Position numbers and translations under genes: made by a program. Below are positions 5,932-13,134 of a stretch of DNA of 25,835 bases, one piece after another (position 1 is the first letter of the stretch; every line of letters starts with the position of its first letter). Under the pieces are notes generated by a model. The model did no database searches and was not told where the DNA came from. It saw nothing but the letters and a program-made list of their open reading frames with translations. Origin of the DNA: a virus; the IMG/VR virus record IMGVR_UViG_3300013129_001879, positions 1 through 25,835 of that record; one strand, 5' to 3'.

Positions 5932-8169
5932 TTAGAATGTTTTCACTGCACTTGTTACCTCGTTCAAGGTTGCATCATACTTGATTGTGGTATTCGCAGG
6001 AGTAATACTTTCTACTGTGAATGTGATTGTTCCTTTCATTTTTTTAGCTAATCTTTTAGGAAATACCACTTCCATTCTTTTTGCTTTTTTGTTATAGACA
6101 GATGTTGCTTTTATTTCGAAGGCACCGATTTTACTCAAGGTCCCTGTGAATTTGCCTGTTACTATACTTGCATTATCGATTTTAGTTTTACTGTTTTTCA
6201 ATGTAACGATTACATAAGGTTTATAACTTGTAGCAGTTGTTGTTGCTTTCATTACTAACTTTTTTACTGAAGTTGATCCACCAGTATAAACCACAGCTGG
6301 GGGAGGAGGAGCAGGTTCAGTAACAGTGATTGTCATATTTTTGTATCCATATAATCCAGCTTTTGACTTGACGGCTAAGGATACCAAATATGTTCCACTG
6401 TGTTCATATGTGATTGTAGGGTTAGCTTCGTCAGATGAACGACCATCTCCAAAGGTCCAAGTCCATTGTACGATTTCACTATTACCTGGATCTGACCTAT
6501 TTGATCTGAAAGAGATAGTGACTGGAGCAACACCACTTGTTTTACTGACATCTATGACAGCTGTTGGATCAACTGGAGCAGGGGTAGTAGTATAACTTCC
6601 AGTGATTGTATATTGACCAATGCTGCCATAGTTTGTCCAACCATCATAATCATTATTTGATTTGAAAGTTTGTTCAGATCCATATTCGTCAGTAATCTTT
6701 TTAGTAAACGACCCACCTTTGATAGCAACATAATACTTACCAGGTGTTAAAGAATTCATAATACGAACATTGTTTGACAAAGTTTCATACTCTTGAACAA
6801 TATCACCACTTTCATTGTAAAGAGTAGCAGCAATATGTAGATTACCAGCATCAAAATTAGTACCAATAGTTGTACATTCGGTATAGATACAATTTGTGAT
6901 TAGTAAATCAACTTCACTTTCAGCATAATCAACAGTGAATGTGTAGAAATCAACATCAGTTGATGAAGTGATATTGCCAACTGTTTTTGCGATATTGACT
7001 TTTTTACCAACAACAGAACCCACAGGTAAAGTAGTCGCAGTTTCTTTAGTTGAAAAACCATCATCACCAACAAGAGGGATCATTTTGTTGATTAGTTCAA
7101 TGTCACCTTGACGATTGTTTGACCAGAAGTAATTGCCATCTGACCATTGTCCAAGTGTTGAGTAATATGCTTTACCCATGATAGGAGCCCATGATGACCA
7201 ATGCCATCCATTTGTCATCGCTGAACGTTTATGATAACGACCTTCATAGTAAGCCTCTGTACCTTGAAAACCTTCGTGAGGTCCAACCCCTTTATGAAAC
7301 AGACCTAATGTATGACCCGTTTCATGTGAAATAGTATTGCTAAGATATCTGACAGCATCAGCTTCAGGATAGGATTTAGCAAATACCCAAGCAGGTTGAT
7401 ATTTTTTATTGTTGACCATATCATAGGTACCAATGTAACCGACACCACCACATAACCCATAACAAACACCCATATCATAGGAGTCAGAGATAACAACTGT
7501 CATACCGAAGTTTTCATCGTAGAAATCTGAACGATACAAGTTTTCATCAGTTGGTCTTTCTGTTGTAATATCAACATCGAAACCACTGAAGTCATCCGAT
7601 ACAGCTTGCCAAATTGCATAGATGTTTTTGGTATAAGGAACTGCTTGAATAACTGCACCTTGTAACCATGCGGTATCATTGACAACCGGGCCAGTGAAGT
7701 CTAAGTAGATAACTCTTTTAGCATTAGGTTTTGAATGTAACTTATACAAGTCAGTGCCGGCGGGAGCATCCATTGCAACAACTGGTTTAGAACCATGGTC
7801 ATGTTCATCATTTGCACCTTCATCCATGTAAAGCAACATGCCATTAGCATCTACTTTCAATGAAGGATCATTCAGAAATTGTTCTTTCAGAAATTCTTCG
7901 GTAACACCTTGCTTGTCAGCCAACGCTTCAAATTCTTCTGGAGAAAATGAGTCGATTGCTGCTTGACCAGATAAGTAGCCGGGGATGTTGTCGATTGTAA
8001 GTTTGGTATTTGTAGAATTTTTAGATAAAGCACCTGCTTCTTTTTCAAGTACCCAAGTTTGTGACACTTTACCATCAACTACATGCTGAATGTGATTTTC
8101 AGCAAACGTAGTTGATGAATAAAGAATTGTTGCAATTGTGGCTGCAAGTACCTTTGATTGAGTTTTCAT
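5932..8169 (-). CDS. Secreted metzincin metalloprotease with PKD domain
   Basis: 745 residues. A Sec signal peptide spans 1-23 (basic start, hydrophobic core, SSTTFA before the probable cleavage). A propeptide-like region follows. The catalytic zinc motif is HETGHTLGLFH (H282, E283, H286, H292), matching HExxHxxGxxH, with a candidate Met-turn at APIMG (M331): a metzincin. Residues about 390-500 look like a pre-peptidase C-terminal beta domain (DVDFYTF..., ...GKYYVAIKGG). A PKD domain lies at about 535-625, ending WTFGDGRSSDEANPTITYEHSGTY-like. The C-terminal 110 residues are an unrecognised beta domain. GGGGAG about 9 bases upstream supports the start. The product is exported, presumably acting on host-surface or extracellular protein. 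A secreted protease is unusual in a phage. Confidence 0.9.
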   Translation of the reverse strand: MKTQSKVLAATIATILYSSTTFAENHIQHVVDGKVSQTWVLEKEAGALSKNSTNTKLTIDNIPGYLSGQAAIDSFSPEEFEALADKQGVTEEFLKEQFLNDPSLKVDANGMLLYMDEGANDEHDHGSKPVVAMDAPAGTDLYKLHSKPNAKRVIYLDFTGPVVNDTAWLQGAVIQAVPYTKNIYAIWQAVSDDFSGFDVDITTERPTDENLYRSDFYDENFGMTVVISDSYDMGVCYGLCGGVGYIGTYDMVNNKKYQPAWVFAKSYPEADAVRYLSNTISHETGHTLGLFHKGVGPHEGFQGTEAYYEGRYHKRSAMTNGWHWSSWAPIMGKAYYSTLGQWSDGNYFWSNNRQGDIELINKMIPLVGDDGFSTKETATTLPVGSVVGKKVNIAKTVGNITSSTDVDFYTFTVDYAESEVDLLITNCIYTECTTIGTNFDAGNLHIAATLYNESGDIVQEYETLSNNVRIMNSLTPGKYYVAIKGGSFTKKITDEYGSEQTFKSNNDYDGWTNYGSIGQYTITGSYTTTPAPVDPTAVIDVSKTSGVAPVTISFRSNRSDPGNSEIVQWTWTFGDGRSSDEANPTITYEHSGTYLVSLAVKSKAGLYGYKNMTITVTEPAPPPPAVVYTGGSTSVKKLVMKATTTATSYKPYVIVTLKNSKTKIDNASIVTGKFTGTLSKIGAFEIKATSVYNKKAKRMEVVFPKRLAKKMKGTITFTVESITPANTTIKYDATLNEVTSAVKTF

Positions 8170-8223
8170 ATAATCATTCTCCCCATTAGGAATTCATCGT
8201 AACTGATTTTCTTTACTACGGGT

Positions 8224-8253
8224 ATATAATAAACCTTTTTTCGACTTTGTAAA
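8224..8253 (-). promoter_or_regulatory. Possible promoter of the metalloprotease gene
   Basis: TTTACA (8253-8248) followed after 18 bases by TTATAT (8229-8224) on the minus strand, about 55 bases before the ATG. It is weaker than the other copies of this promoter type but stands just after the glycosyltransferase terminator. Confidence 0.45.
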
Positions 8254-8267
8254 TAGACTAACTTTTC

Positions 8268-8291
8268 AAACTGTTACCTTGATAACAGTTT
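8268..8291 (-). terminator. Hairpin at the 3' end of the glycosyltransferase gene
   Basis: Arms 8268-8276 and 8283-8291 (AAACTGTTA/TAACAGTTT, 9 bp perfect, 6-base loop). It includes the last codons and the stop codon. It is followed by GAAAAGTT rather than a long T-run, so it may be a weak terminator or an mRNA 3'-end protector. Confidence 0.5.
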
Positions 8292-9365
8292 AATCATTGA
8301 TTTCCAACTATGACGAGCCCATTCATTGTATTCTTCTAAGCCCCATAGGTTCAACCTTTGAAGTCTGAGCTTTCTTCCAGACCATGCTCGATGTAGTGTT
8401 TTTACGATATCATAGCTACTTGTAGGATTTGCTTGGAACATAACATTTACCCAATTGATTTCGGGAGATACTACAACTGGGATACTATGAATAACACTAT
8501 CTGCCATGACGATGTTATAAGTTTCTGATAAGCTGACTTGCATGCTAATGTCCATCAATTCAACAGTCTTCAAAAACTCGTTGTGATCTTTCCATGGATG
8601 TTCAACTAATAAATGCTTGCTATTGAAAAATAACGAACGTAAATTCTTTAGAACAGGATCACCTTTTTCTTCAGTTCTGTTACCATTGATATGAAAGTTC
8701 AATTTGAGACCTTTCTCTTCGGCAAAACGAATTGCAGAAAGAGCTTGAATAAGATGGTTCTTCATTGGCCTAATAGCCCCAAAACAACCTATATTGATTT
8801 CGCCCTTTGGGGAAAGTTTCTTGAATGATGGTATGACAGGTGGAATTGGATAATAGTTTGGAAGTAATACTAAGTTTCTTTTACCAATAATAGGTTGAAG
8901 TTCTTGGTAAATTCTTTCACTATTAGCACCAATCTTGACATTAGAAAATGGAGCATAACGACGTATCCATTCAATTGCTATTCCTTCATTAGCAATAAAC
9001 GGAGTATCTGAATGAAGTCGTACTATCCATTGAACTTTAGGATGTATCTTTTGCAATACTTGAAACTTTTCAGGAACTACCCAAAGAGCTTCAATGATAA
9101 CAATGTCAGGTTTGAACAAAGTTACTTCACGATCAATACAATTGTTATCAATAACTTCAGCAAGTTTAGCATTGACATTGATATCACGAGATGAGTTCAA
9201 CATGCTTACAACAAATTGAGCAGAGTTTTTTAGCCCGGTTGAAACTGTACGACCTGCTTGATCATAATGGGGCAGGGTTCGTTGTTTGACAATGAACAAG
9301 ATTTTAGTTGGAACGGGTTTAGTTTCTGGTTTGAAGAAATCTGATATAAAGCTGAAGAATGACAT
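8274..9365 (-). CDS. GT-B fold glycosyltransferase
   Basis: 363 residues resembling family 1/4 glycosyltransferases. The N-terminal half has Rossmann-like strands (KILFIVKQ, DIVIIEALWV, WIVRLHSDTPF, VKIGANSE). The C-terminal half has the typical IGCFGAIRPMKNH sugar-nucleotide lobe start and the acidic segment VSLSETYNIVMADSVIHSIPVVVS, the E...G/S-x-P-V pattern that contacts the donor. It would transfer a sugar to a glycan, DNA or protein; the acceptor cannot be read. A perfect T4-type late promoter lies 31 bases upstream. No Shine-Dalgarno sequence is evident before the ATG. Confidence 0.8.
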   Translation of the reverse strand: MSFFSFISDFFKPETKPVPTKILFIVKQRTLPHYDQAGRTVSTGLKNSAQFVVSMLNSSRDINVNAKLAEVIDNNCIDREVTLFKPDIVIIEALWVVPEKFQVLQKIHPKVQWIVRLHSDTPFIANEGIAIEWIRRYAPFSNVKIGANSERIYQELQPIIGKRNLVLLPNYYPIPPVIPSFKKLSPKGEINIGCFGAIRPMKNHLIQALSAIRFAEEKGLKLNFHINGNRTEEKGDPVLKNLRSLFFNSKHLLVEHPWKDHNEFLKTVELMDISMQVSLSETYNIVMADSVIHSIPVVVSPEINWVNVMFQANPTSSYDIVKTLHRAWSGRKLRLQRLNLWGLEEYNEWARHSWKSMIKLLSR

Positions 9366-9395
9366 ATAGAATAATAGTAATGAACGACATACTAC

Positions 9396-9403
9396 TATTT
9401 ATA
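9396..9403 (-). promoter_or_regulatory. T4-type late promoter TATAAATA
   Basis: A perfect minus-strand TATAAATA upstream of the glycosyltransferase gene. A start about 6 bases downstream would give a leader of roughly 25 bases. In T4 this octamer is read by the gp55 late sigma factor. Confidence 0.65.
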
Positions 9404-9413
9404 CTTGAAACTA

Positions 9414-9641
9414 TCAATGAAACTTTAGATCTTCATTGACAATTTCCCAAAAGTCATCAGTAAATAGATGCTCAAGATCGGTTACATATGGAAGCTGATG
9501 GTCACTAAACATTTGTTGAATAGAAGTATCAGTCTCTAAATCAAAGTCAATACCAGAACCTTCAAACCAGAGCTCTGGAAAGAAGGTTTTATCATCATTT
9601 TTGTTAGCATCTTCAAATAATGATAATCCAAATAAACGCAT
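9414..9641 (-). CDS. Small acidic protein of unknown function (75 aa)
   Basis: Strongly acidic, with many Asp/Glu and aromatic residues (FFPELWFEGSG, DDFWEIV). No motif recognised. No Shine-Dalgarno is visible before the ATG (CATAAACAAAT). Upstream are a hairpin (9675-9695) and a sigma70-like promoter (9703-9732). The acidic, aromatic composition resembles small DNA-mimic or inhibitor proteins, but that is only a resemblance. Confidence 0.6.
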   Translation of the reverse strand: MRLFGLSLFEDANKNDDKTFFPELWFEGSGIDFDLETDTSIQQMFSDHQLPYVTDLEHLFTDDFWEIVNEDLKFH

Positions 9642-9674
9642 ATTTGTTTATGAAAGAGAGTTGAAATAACGATA

Positions 9675-9695
9675 GGGGAACATAAGAAGCTCCCC
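9675..9695 (-). other. Leader hairpin GGGGAGC/GTTCCCC
   Basis: A 7-bp stem with one G-T pair and a 7-base loop, in the 5' leader of the 75-residue gene. The downstream sequence is not a T-run, so an attenuator, mRNA stabiliser or terminator is undecided. Confidence 0.45.
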
Positions 9696-9702
9696 ATACC
9701 GG

Positions 9703-9732
9703 ACTATAGTTGATCATTCAGGTTATAATCAA
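9703..9732 (-). promoter_or_regulatory. Possible sigma70 promoter of the 75-aa gene
   Basis: TTGATT (9732-9727), 18 bases, TATAGT (9708-9703) on the minus strand, between the endonuclease stop codon and the leader hairpin. Confidence 0.4.
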
Positions 9733-9745
9733 ACCCAATCAGTTC

Positions 9746-10486
9746 TCACGCTGCTGCGCGAACTGCAAATAATAAACCAATTCGTCCTTTTTCAAGAGAG
9801 GAATTATTTTCAGCATCAATTGGATATAAAAAATAATTTTTATGCCCATCATTATACCATTTTCTTCCATAACTTGAGTTTTTTGATTTTTTGTTATCTC
9901 GAAATTCACTCAATAAAATCCAACCTTCAGGTTGACATCCAATTTTAAATTTCCAGGAATTTAAAATTTTACTATTTGGAATACTTCCACTATAGTTTGG
10001 GTCAATATATATACTTGTACCAAACATTCCATTCTTTTCTCCTAATGCAGCATTCGAATGTTTTTGTCTCCGAATTTCATATTCTTCTGTGGTCAATTTT
10101 GACCAATTATCAGGATTAAAACCATTTAAATATAAATTTCCCCAAGAAGTTTTATTTACTTTTTTATAAGTTTCTTCGGACCAATTTCTAGTTCCATTCC
10201 CACCATCCCCCCCAATACATAAATTAATACACTGGGGATTAGCCAACATTTCTTCATTTACAATTTCTCTTTCTCTAATTTTTAGTTCTTCTCGAGATGT
10301 AAGAAATTCTATTATCTCAAACTTATGATTTTCTTTTCCATATTTGTTTATAGAATATAATATTCTTTTTCCACTACCTAGATAACCATCTTCTAAATTA
10401 TCAGTAGAATGCATTCCAATATAAAAATAATTTTTTATTATATTAGTTGTTTTATAAATGTAGTGATATTTTTTCGGCTTTCTCAT
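9746..10486 (-). CDS. GIY-YIG homing endonuclease (Seg-type)
   Basis: 246 residues. The N-terminal GIY-YIG nuclease domain (about 7-95) shows YIYKTTN, YIGMHST, the Arg/Lys-rich LGSGKRI segment and an acidic ERE/NEE region. The C-terminal part carries repeat DNA-binding motifs of the NUMOD kind (GEKNGMFG, and WYNDGHKNYFLYP...LEKGRIG). Free-standing enzymes of this sort in T4-type phages (SegA-G) cut related genomes to spread themselves, often beside tRNA genes; here an orphan T-arm lies just upstream. The gene is more AT-rich than its neighbours except at its last codons, where RAAA-stop sits in a GC-rich hairpin (9740-9765). It is a selfish element rather than a phage function. Confidence 0.9.
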   Translation of the reverse strand: MRKPKKYHYIYKTTNIIKNYFYIGMHSTDNLEDGYLGSGKRILYSINKYGKENHKFEIIEFLTSREELKIREREIVNEEMLANPQCINLCIGGDGGNGTRNWSEETYKKVNKTSWGNLYLNGFNPDNWSKLTTEEYEIRRQKHSNAALGEKNGMFGTSIYIDPNYSGSIPNSKILNSWKFKIGCQPEGWILLSEFRDNKKSKNSSYGRKWYNDGHKNYFLYPIDAENNSSLEKGRIGLLFAVRAAA

Positions 10487-10488
10487 TT

Positions 10489-10543
10489 ATTTTGTACTCT
10501 TCTATCATAAGACTTAATCTATTTATAGGAGTTGGTACAAAAT
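10489..10543 (-). promoter_or_regulatory. Late promoter inside an RBS-occluding hairpin before the endonuclease
   Basis: On the minus strand ATTTTGTAC (10543-10535) and GTACAAAAT (10497-10489) form a perfect 9-bp inverted repeat; the second arm ends two bases before the ATG. The 37-base loop contains a perfect TATAAATA late promoter (10527-10520). Transcripts entering from upstream can form the stem next to the start codon, while late transcripts begin inside the loop and lack the first arm. The weak ribosome binding site AGAAGA abuts the second arm. Confidence 0.65.
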
Positions 10544-10545
10544 AG

Positions 10546-10575
10546 TCAGACGGCGGGAATTGAACCCGCGTCCAC
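10546..10575 (-). ncRNA. Orphan tmRNA/tRNA-type T-arm
   Basis: The minus strand reads GUGGAC then GCGGG-UUCAAUU-CCCGC then CGUCUGA. This is a canonical T-stem-loop and closely matches the conserved 3' end of bacterial tmRNA (from memory, GGACGCGGGUUCAACUCCCGCC in E. coli). No 5' acceptor strand complementary to CGUCUGA, no D-arm and no CCA are found at the right distance, so it is not a complete tRNA. Two AT hairpins precede it (ACTGTA/TACAGT near 10619-10600, ACATT/AATGT near 10595-10578). Confidence 0.6.
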
Positions 10576-10630
10576 AATACATTTCCTAATCAATGTTTTA
10601 CTGTACTTTTACATACAGTGAATTCTTTTG

Positions 10631-10978
10631 CTACAATTCTAAATCCAAATCCTGATTGAAATCAACATGTCGATATCTAAAATCTATCAAATAGTTTTTC
10701 AAATACAAAATCATTTTTGCAATCAATGCTAACACAGGAATTCGTTTTTTCAATAAAGCATCACTCAATTTACCACATTGATATGCTAAATCAAATCGAT
10801 GAACTTTATCTAAATCTTTATAGGTAATCCCTAACTTAGTTCCAAAGATTGACCCATTTGATGGAAGCTCATAAATGCCATTATCATAACACCAATCATC
10901 AAAATTAGTATCCATAGGTAAACATAATGATAATGCATTTTCTGTAAGATGCATCAAACTCTTATTCATGAGCAACAT
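10631..10978 (-). CDS. Unknown protein (115 aa)
   Basis: The start at 10978 is chosen because AGGAGG stands about 6 bases before it; an upstream in-frame ATG at 11014 has no such site. A TTTACA-N17-TATTAT promoter lies about 30 bases upstream. The sequence has an N-terminal hydrophobic helix (LMHLTENALSLCL), a Trp/Tyr segment, and a C-terminal hydrophobic helix (VLALIAKMILYLKNYLI). It ends in alternating Asp/Leu. No family recognised. Confidence 0.7.
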   Translation of the reverse strand: MLLMNKSLMHLTENALSLCLPMDTNFDDWCYDNGIYELPSNGSIFGTKLGITYKDLDKVHRFDLAYQCGKLSDALLKKRIPVLALIAKMILYLKNYLIDFRYRHVDFNQDLDLEL

Positions 10979-11004
10979 ATAATCCTCCTCTGTTTCTGTA
11001 GATA

Positions 11005-11033
11005 ATAATATCACGGTTTACTCATGATGTAAA
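11005..11033 (-). promoter_or_regulatory. Sigma70-type promoter of the 115-aa gene
   Basis: TTTACA (11033-11028), exactly 17 bases, TATTAT (11010-11005) on the minus strand. Same design as the promoter of the Y-like RNA. Confidence 0.6.
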
Positions 11034-11049
11034 CAAGTAAAAGTGATAA

Positions 11050-11547
11050 CTACCTAACAGTTTGATTAAAAGTCTGCAACTTATGTTCAAGCTTTGAAAC
11101 ATAGGCAACAATCGCATCGCTACTTTTCATGACACTTTCGTGCTTTTTCAAATTAGTCAATAACCTCAAAAGATTTTTGCCATCAGAACTTCCATACTTC
11201 TTTCCAATAAAGGTCAAAAATTCGCCAGCAGTCTGTGTTCTATTGTTGAACAATTTTCTTTCGCGAGGTTCATCAAGTTCGTTCATGAAAGTATGAAGAA
11301 GACGAACATCTTTGAACTCTGGAAGTTTATCACTTACATTCTTTTCTTGATCGAAGATGAAGTTCAACCCCGCAAGTTGATAAGCAGTTGTTTCAAGATC
11401 TTCACTTGAAAAAACTTTTACCGGGTCAGGATTGTTTTCATTAGAAAAATGAGTACGTAGACCATCAAGCATGTGGTCTACGCGTTCAAATAAAACATCG
11501 TTAGTTCGAATAGAAAGAAGTTCTTGTAATAAAATTGATGACGACAT
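11050..11547 (-). CDS. Unknown helical protein, paralogue of the 4855-5472 product
   Basis: 165 residues. It shares LLQEL, ERVDHML, NENNP, QLAGL and DEPRERKLF with equivalent positions in the 4855-5472 product. It lacks that protein's Pro/Gly-rich tail and the Gln-rich insert after residue 10. AGGA five bases before ATAAATATG-type context supports the start. It directly follows the porin gene with a gap of 54 bases on the same strand in the 5' direction. Function unknown; duplication in a phage hints at a structural or assembly protein. Confidence 0.85.
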   Translation of the reverse strand: MSSSILLQELLSIRTNDVLFERVDHMLDGLRTHFSNENNPDPVKVFSSEDLETTAYQLAGLNFIFDQEKNVSDKLPEFKDVRLLHTFMNELDEPRERKLFNNRTQTAGEFLTFIGKKYGSSDGKNLLRLLTNLKKHESVMKSSDAIVAYVSKLEHKLQTFNQTVR

Positions 11548-11601
11548 ATTTATCCTTATAAATGATATGTGTAATATGTCTATTTATTTAGAATAATCTT
11601 T

Positions 11602-13068
11602 TTAGTAATTTACTTGTAATTGAGTTCTTATGAAATCACCTGAAGCTTGTTTTAAGAAATCACTACTAGTTGCTTTTGCAATGTTTGTTCTATCCATGTG
11701 AGCATATGCAACTGTCAATTCAACCGCTTTATTGAACTGATACTCAACACCAGCTTCTATTTCATTGACATTTTCTCGTGGAGCATTAGCTGCAGCCTTC
11801 CATGCACCATCATATGTTTGCCACTTGATATATGGCATCATTGAGTCATTGGGCAAAATCAACTTATCAAACTTATACATCGCTTGAACATATCCACCAT
11901 TCAAACCTTCACGACCCATTGTATTGGTTTCTGGATTTAGAGTAGAACCCGCACCCCATGTCCATTCAGTTTGTAATCCAAAAGGTTGTGGAAATAAGAT
12001 TGCATGAACTGCAACTCTATCTTCTGCATTATCATTCTTAGAACCTTTATCTGCAGTTGGTGCTTTTTGCTTTTTGCCTTCATAGTAGTATTCTTCAGGT
12101 TTCTTATTATAGCGACCAGTCATAGCATCAACACCAACTTCAACAACTTGCTCTGGCATACCTATAAAACCTAACTTGAATGGGTAGGTAGAATGTAAGA
12201 CCATGTGAAGATTGTCATTGACTTCTGCTTTATTTGTTCCTTGTCCATTATAAACACCAAACCCAAGAACACCATAATCACCTGAAGTTTTCAAGCCTTT
12301 TTTGCTCAAACTTTTCCATAATGCTTGAACATCAGATGGGGTCCAATAAGCGAACAAACCTAAATCCCGTTCGCTCGGTACCGCACTGTTCAGAGCGTCG
12401 TTACGATCCAACGCTATACGGTTTTGCGAAGACTGCAAGTTTTCCCATCCAAATGGAACTTTAGATTGACCTGCTCTAATTCGATATTCATGAGCTTTAT
12501 CAAAATGCAAATCAAAATATGCATCACGTAATTGGGCAAAATGTAAGTCGCCATTTGATGAAGCGAAATCAGTTTGAAGATACATAGAGACATATTCAGT
12601 AATATCTCCAGAAAAGACAAGACGTGCACGTCGTAATGAAAAGTTAGTATTATCACCTATTGAACTATCTCCAGTAGACTTAACTTCTGAAGCTTCACCA
12701 CCATTTTTGGGATCGTCTTTAGTTGGATGATTACCGTTCAAAGGTTGGTTATATCGCATTTGAGTATAACCTCTAAGATTGATCTTATTGAACCATTTTT
12801 CATCATTATTTGATTTTTCTTCACGTGTAGCAACAACATGTTCTTCGAGAGCTTTTAGCTCATTTGCCTTTAGCTCAAGGTCTTGTTTGATTGAAGCAAC
12901 ATCTTTATGGATATCTTCAATTCTTTCAAAAGAACCGAGCTTATCACGATTTGTACCAGGTTCTGCATAAATTTGACCAGAGGTTTTATCGACATATAAG
13001 TCAAGAGCAGATACATTAGACGAAAGAATGGAAGTTATCGCTATTGTTAGAAGATAAGATTTTTTCAT
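11602..13068 (-). CDS. Phosphate-selective (OprO/OprP-type) outer-membrane porin
   Basis: 488 residues. A signal peptide spans about 1-21 (ending NVSA). A short linker and a coiled-coil-like stretch (about 48-85, rich in Glu/Lys/Leu heptads) follow, a known feature of trimeric OprO/P-like porins. Then comes a beta-barrel that begins INLRGYTQMRYNQP, the typical first strand of the Porin O/P family, with SLRRARLVFSGDI and YLQTDFASSNG behind it. The chain ends in ...RTQLQVNY, an aromatic C-terminus fitting BAM-dependent insertion. It would be placed in the host outer membrane and pass anions such as phosphate, or change receptor display. A full-length porin gene in phage context is unusual. Confidence 0.88.
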   Translation of the reverse strand: MKKSYLLTIAITSILSSNVSALDLYVDKTSGQIYAEPGTNRDKLGSFERIEDIHKDVASIKQDLELKANELKALEEHVVATREEKSNNDEKWFNKINLRGYTQMRYNQPLNGNHPTKDDPKNGGEASEVKSTGDSSIGDNTNFSLRRARLVFSGDITEYVSMYLQTDFASSNGDLHFAQLRDAYFDLHFDKAHEYRIRAGQSKVPFGWENLQSSQNRIALDRNDALNSAVPSERDLGLFAYWTPSDVQALWKSLSKKGLKTSGDYGVLGFGVYNGQGTNKAEVNDNLHMVLHSTYPFKLGFIGMPEQVVEVGVDAMTGRYNKKPEEYYYEGKKQKAPTADKGSKNDNAEDRVAVHAILFPQPFGLQTEWTWGAGSTLNPETNTMGREGLNGGYVQAMYKFDKLILPNDSMMPYIKWQTYDGAWKAAANAPRENVNEIEAGVEYQFNKAVELTVAYAHMDRTNIAKATSSDFLKQASGDFIRTQLQVNY

Positions 13069-13134
13069 TTGACTGTTTTCAAAAGTAGTAAAAGAATAAT
13101 TGTATCATATGATTGTTACAGTATGATTACATTA

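Noticed and set aside
6326-6595. Plus-strand ORF in the PKD-coding region
   Set aside because: Antisense to a well-supported domain, no start signal.
10546-10620. A complete tRNA gene around the T-arm
   Set aside because: The sequence where the acceptor 5' strand and D-arm should be has no complement to CGUCUGA, and no CCA follows. Only the T-arm is supported.
12234-12656. ORFs overlapping the porin on both strands
   Set aside because: Shadows of the porin frame, whose signal peptide, barrel start and C-terminal aromatic residue are all intact.
5932-13068. Host chromosome contamination explaining porin and protease
   Set aside because: They are interleaved with phage-type genes, share the same AT-rich composition and promoter types, and lie between two paralogous phage-type genes. 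A junction artefact cannot be fully excluded from one window.
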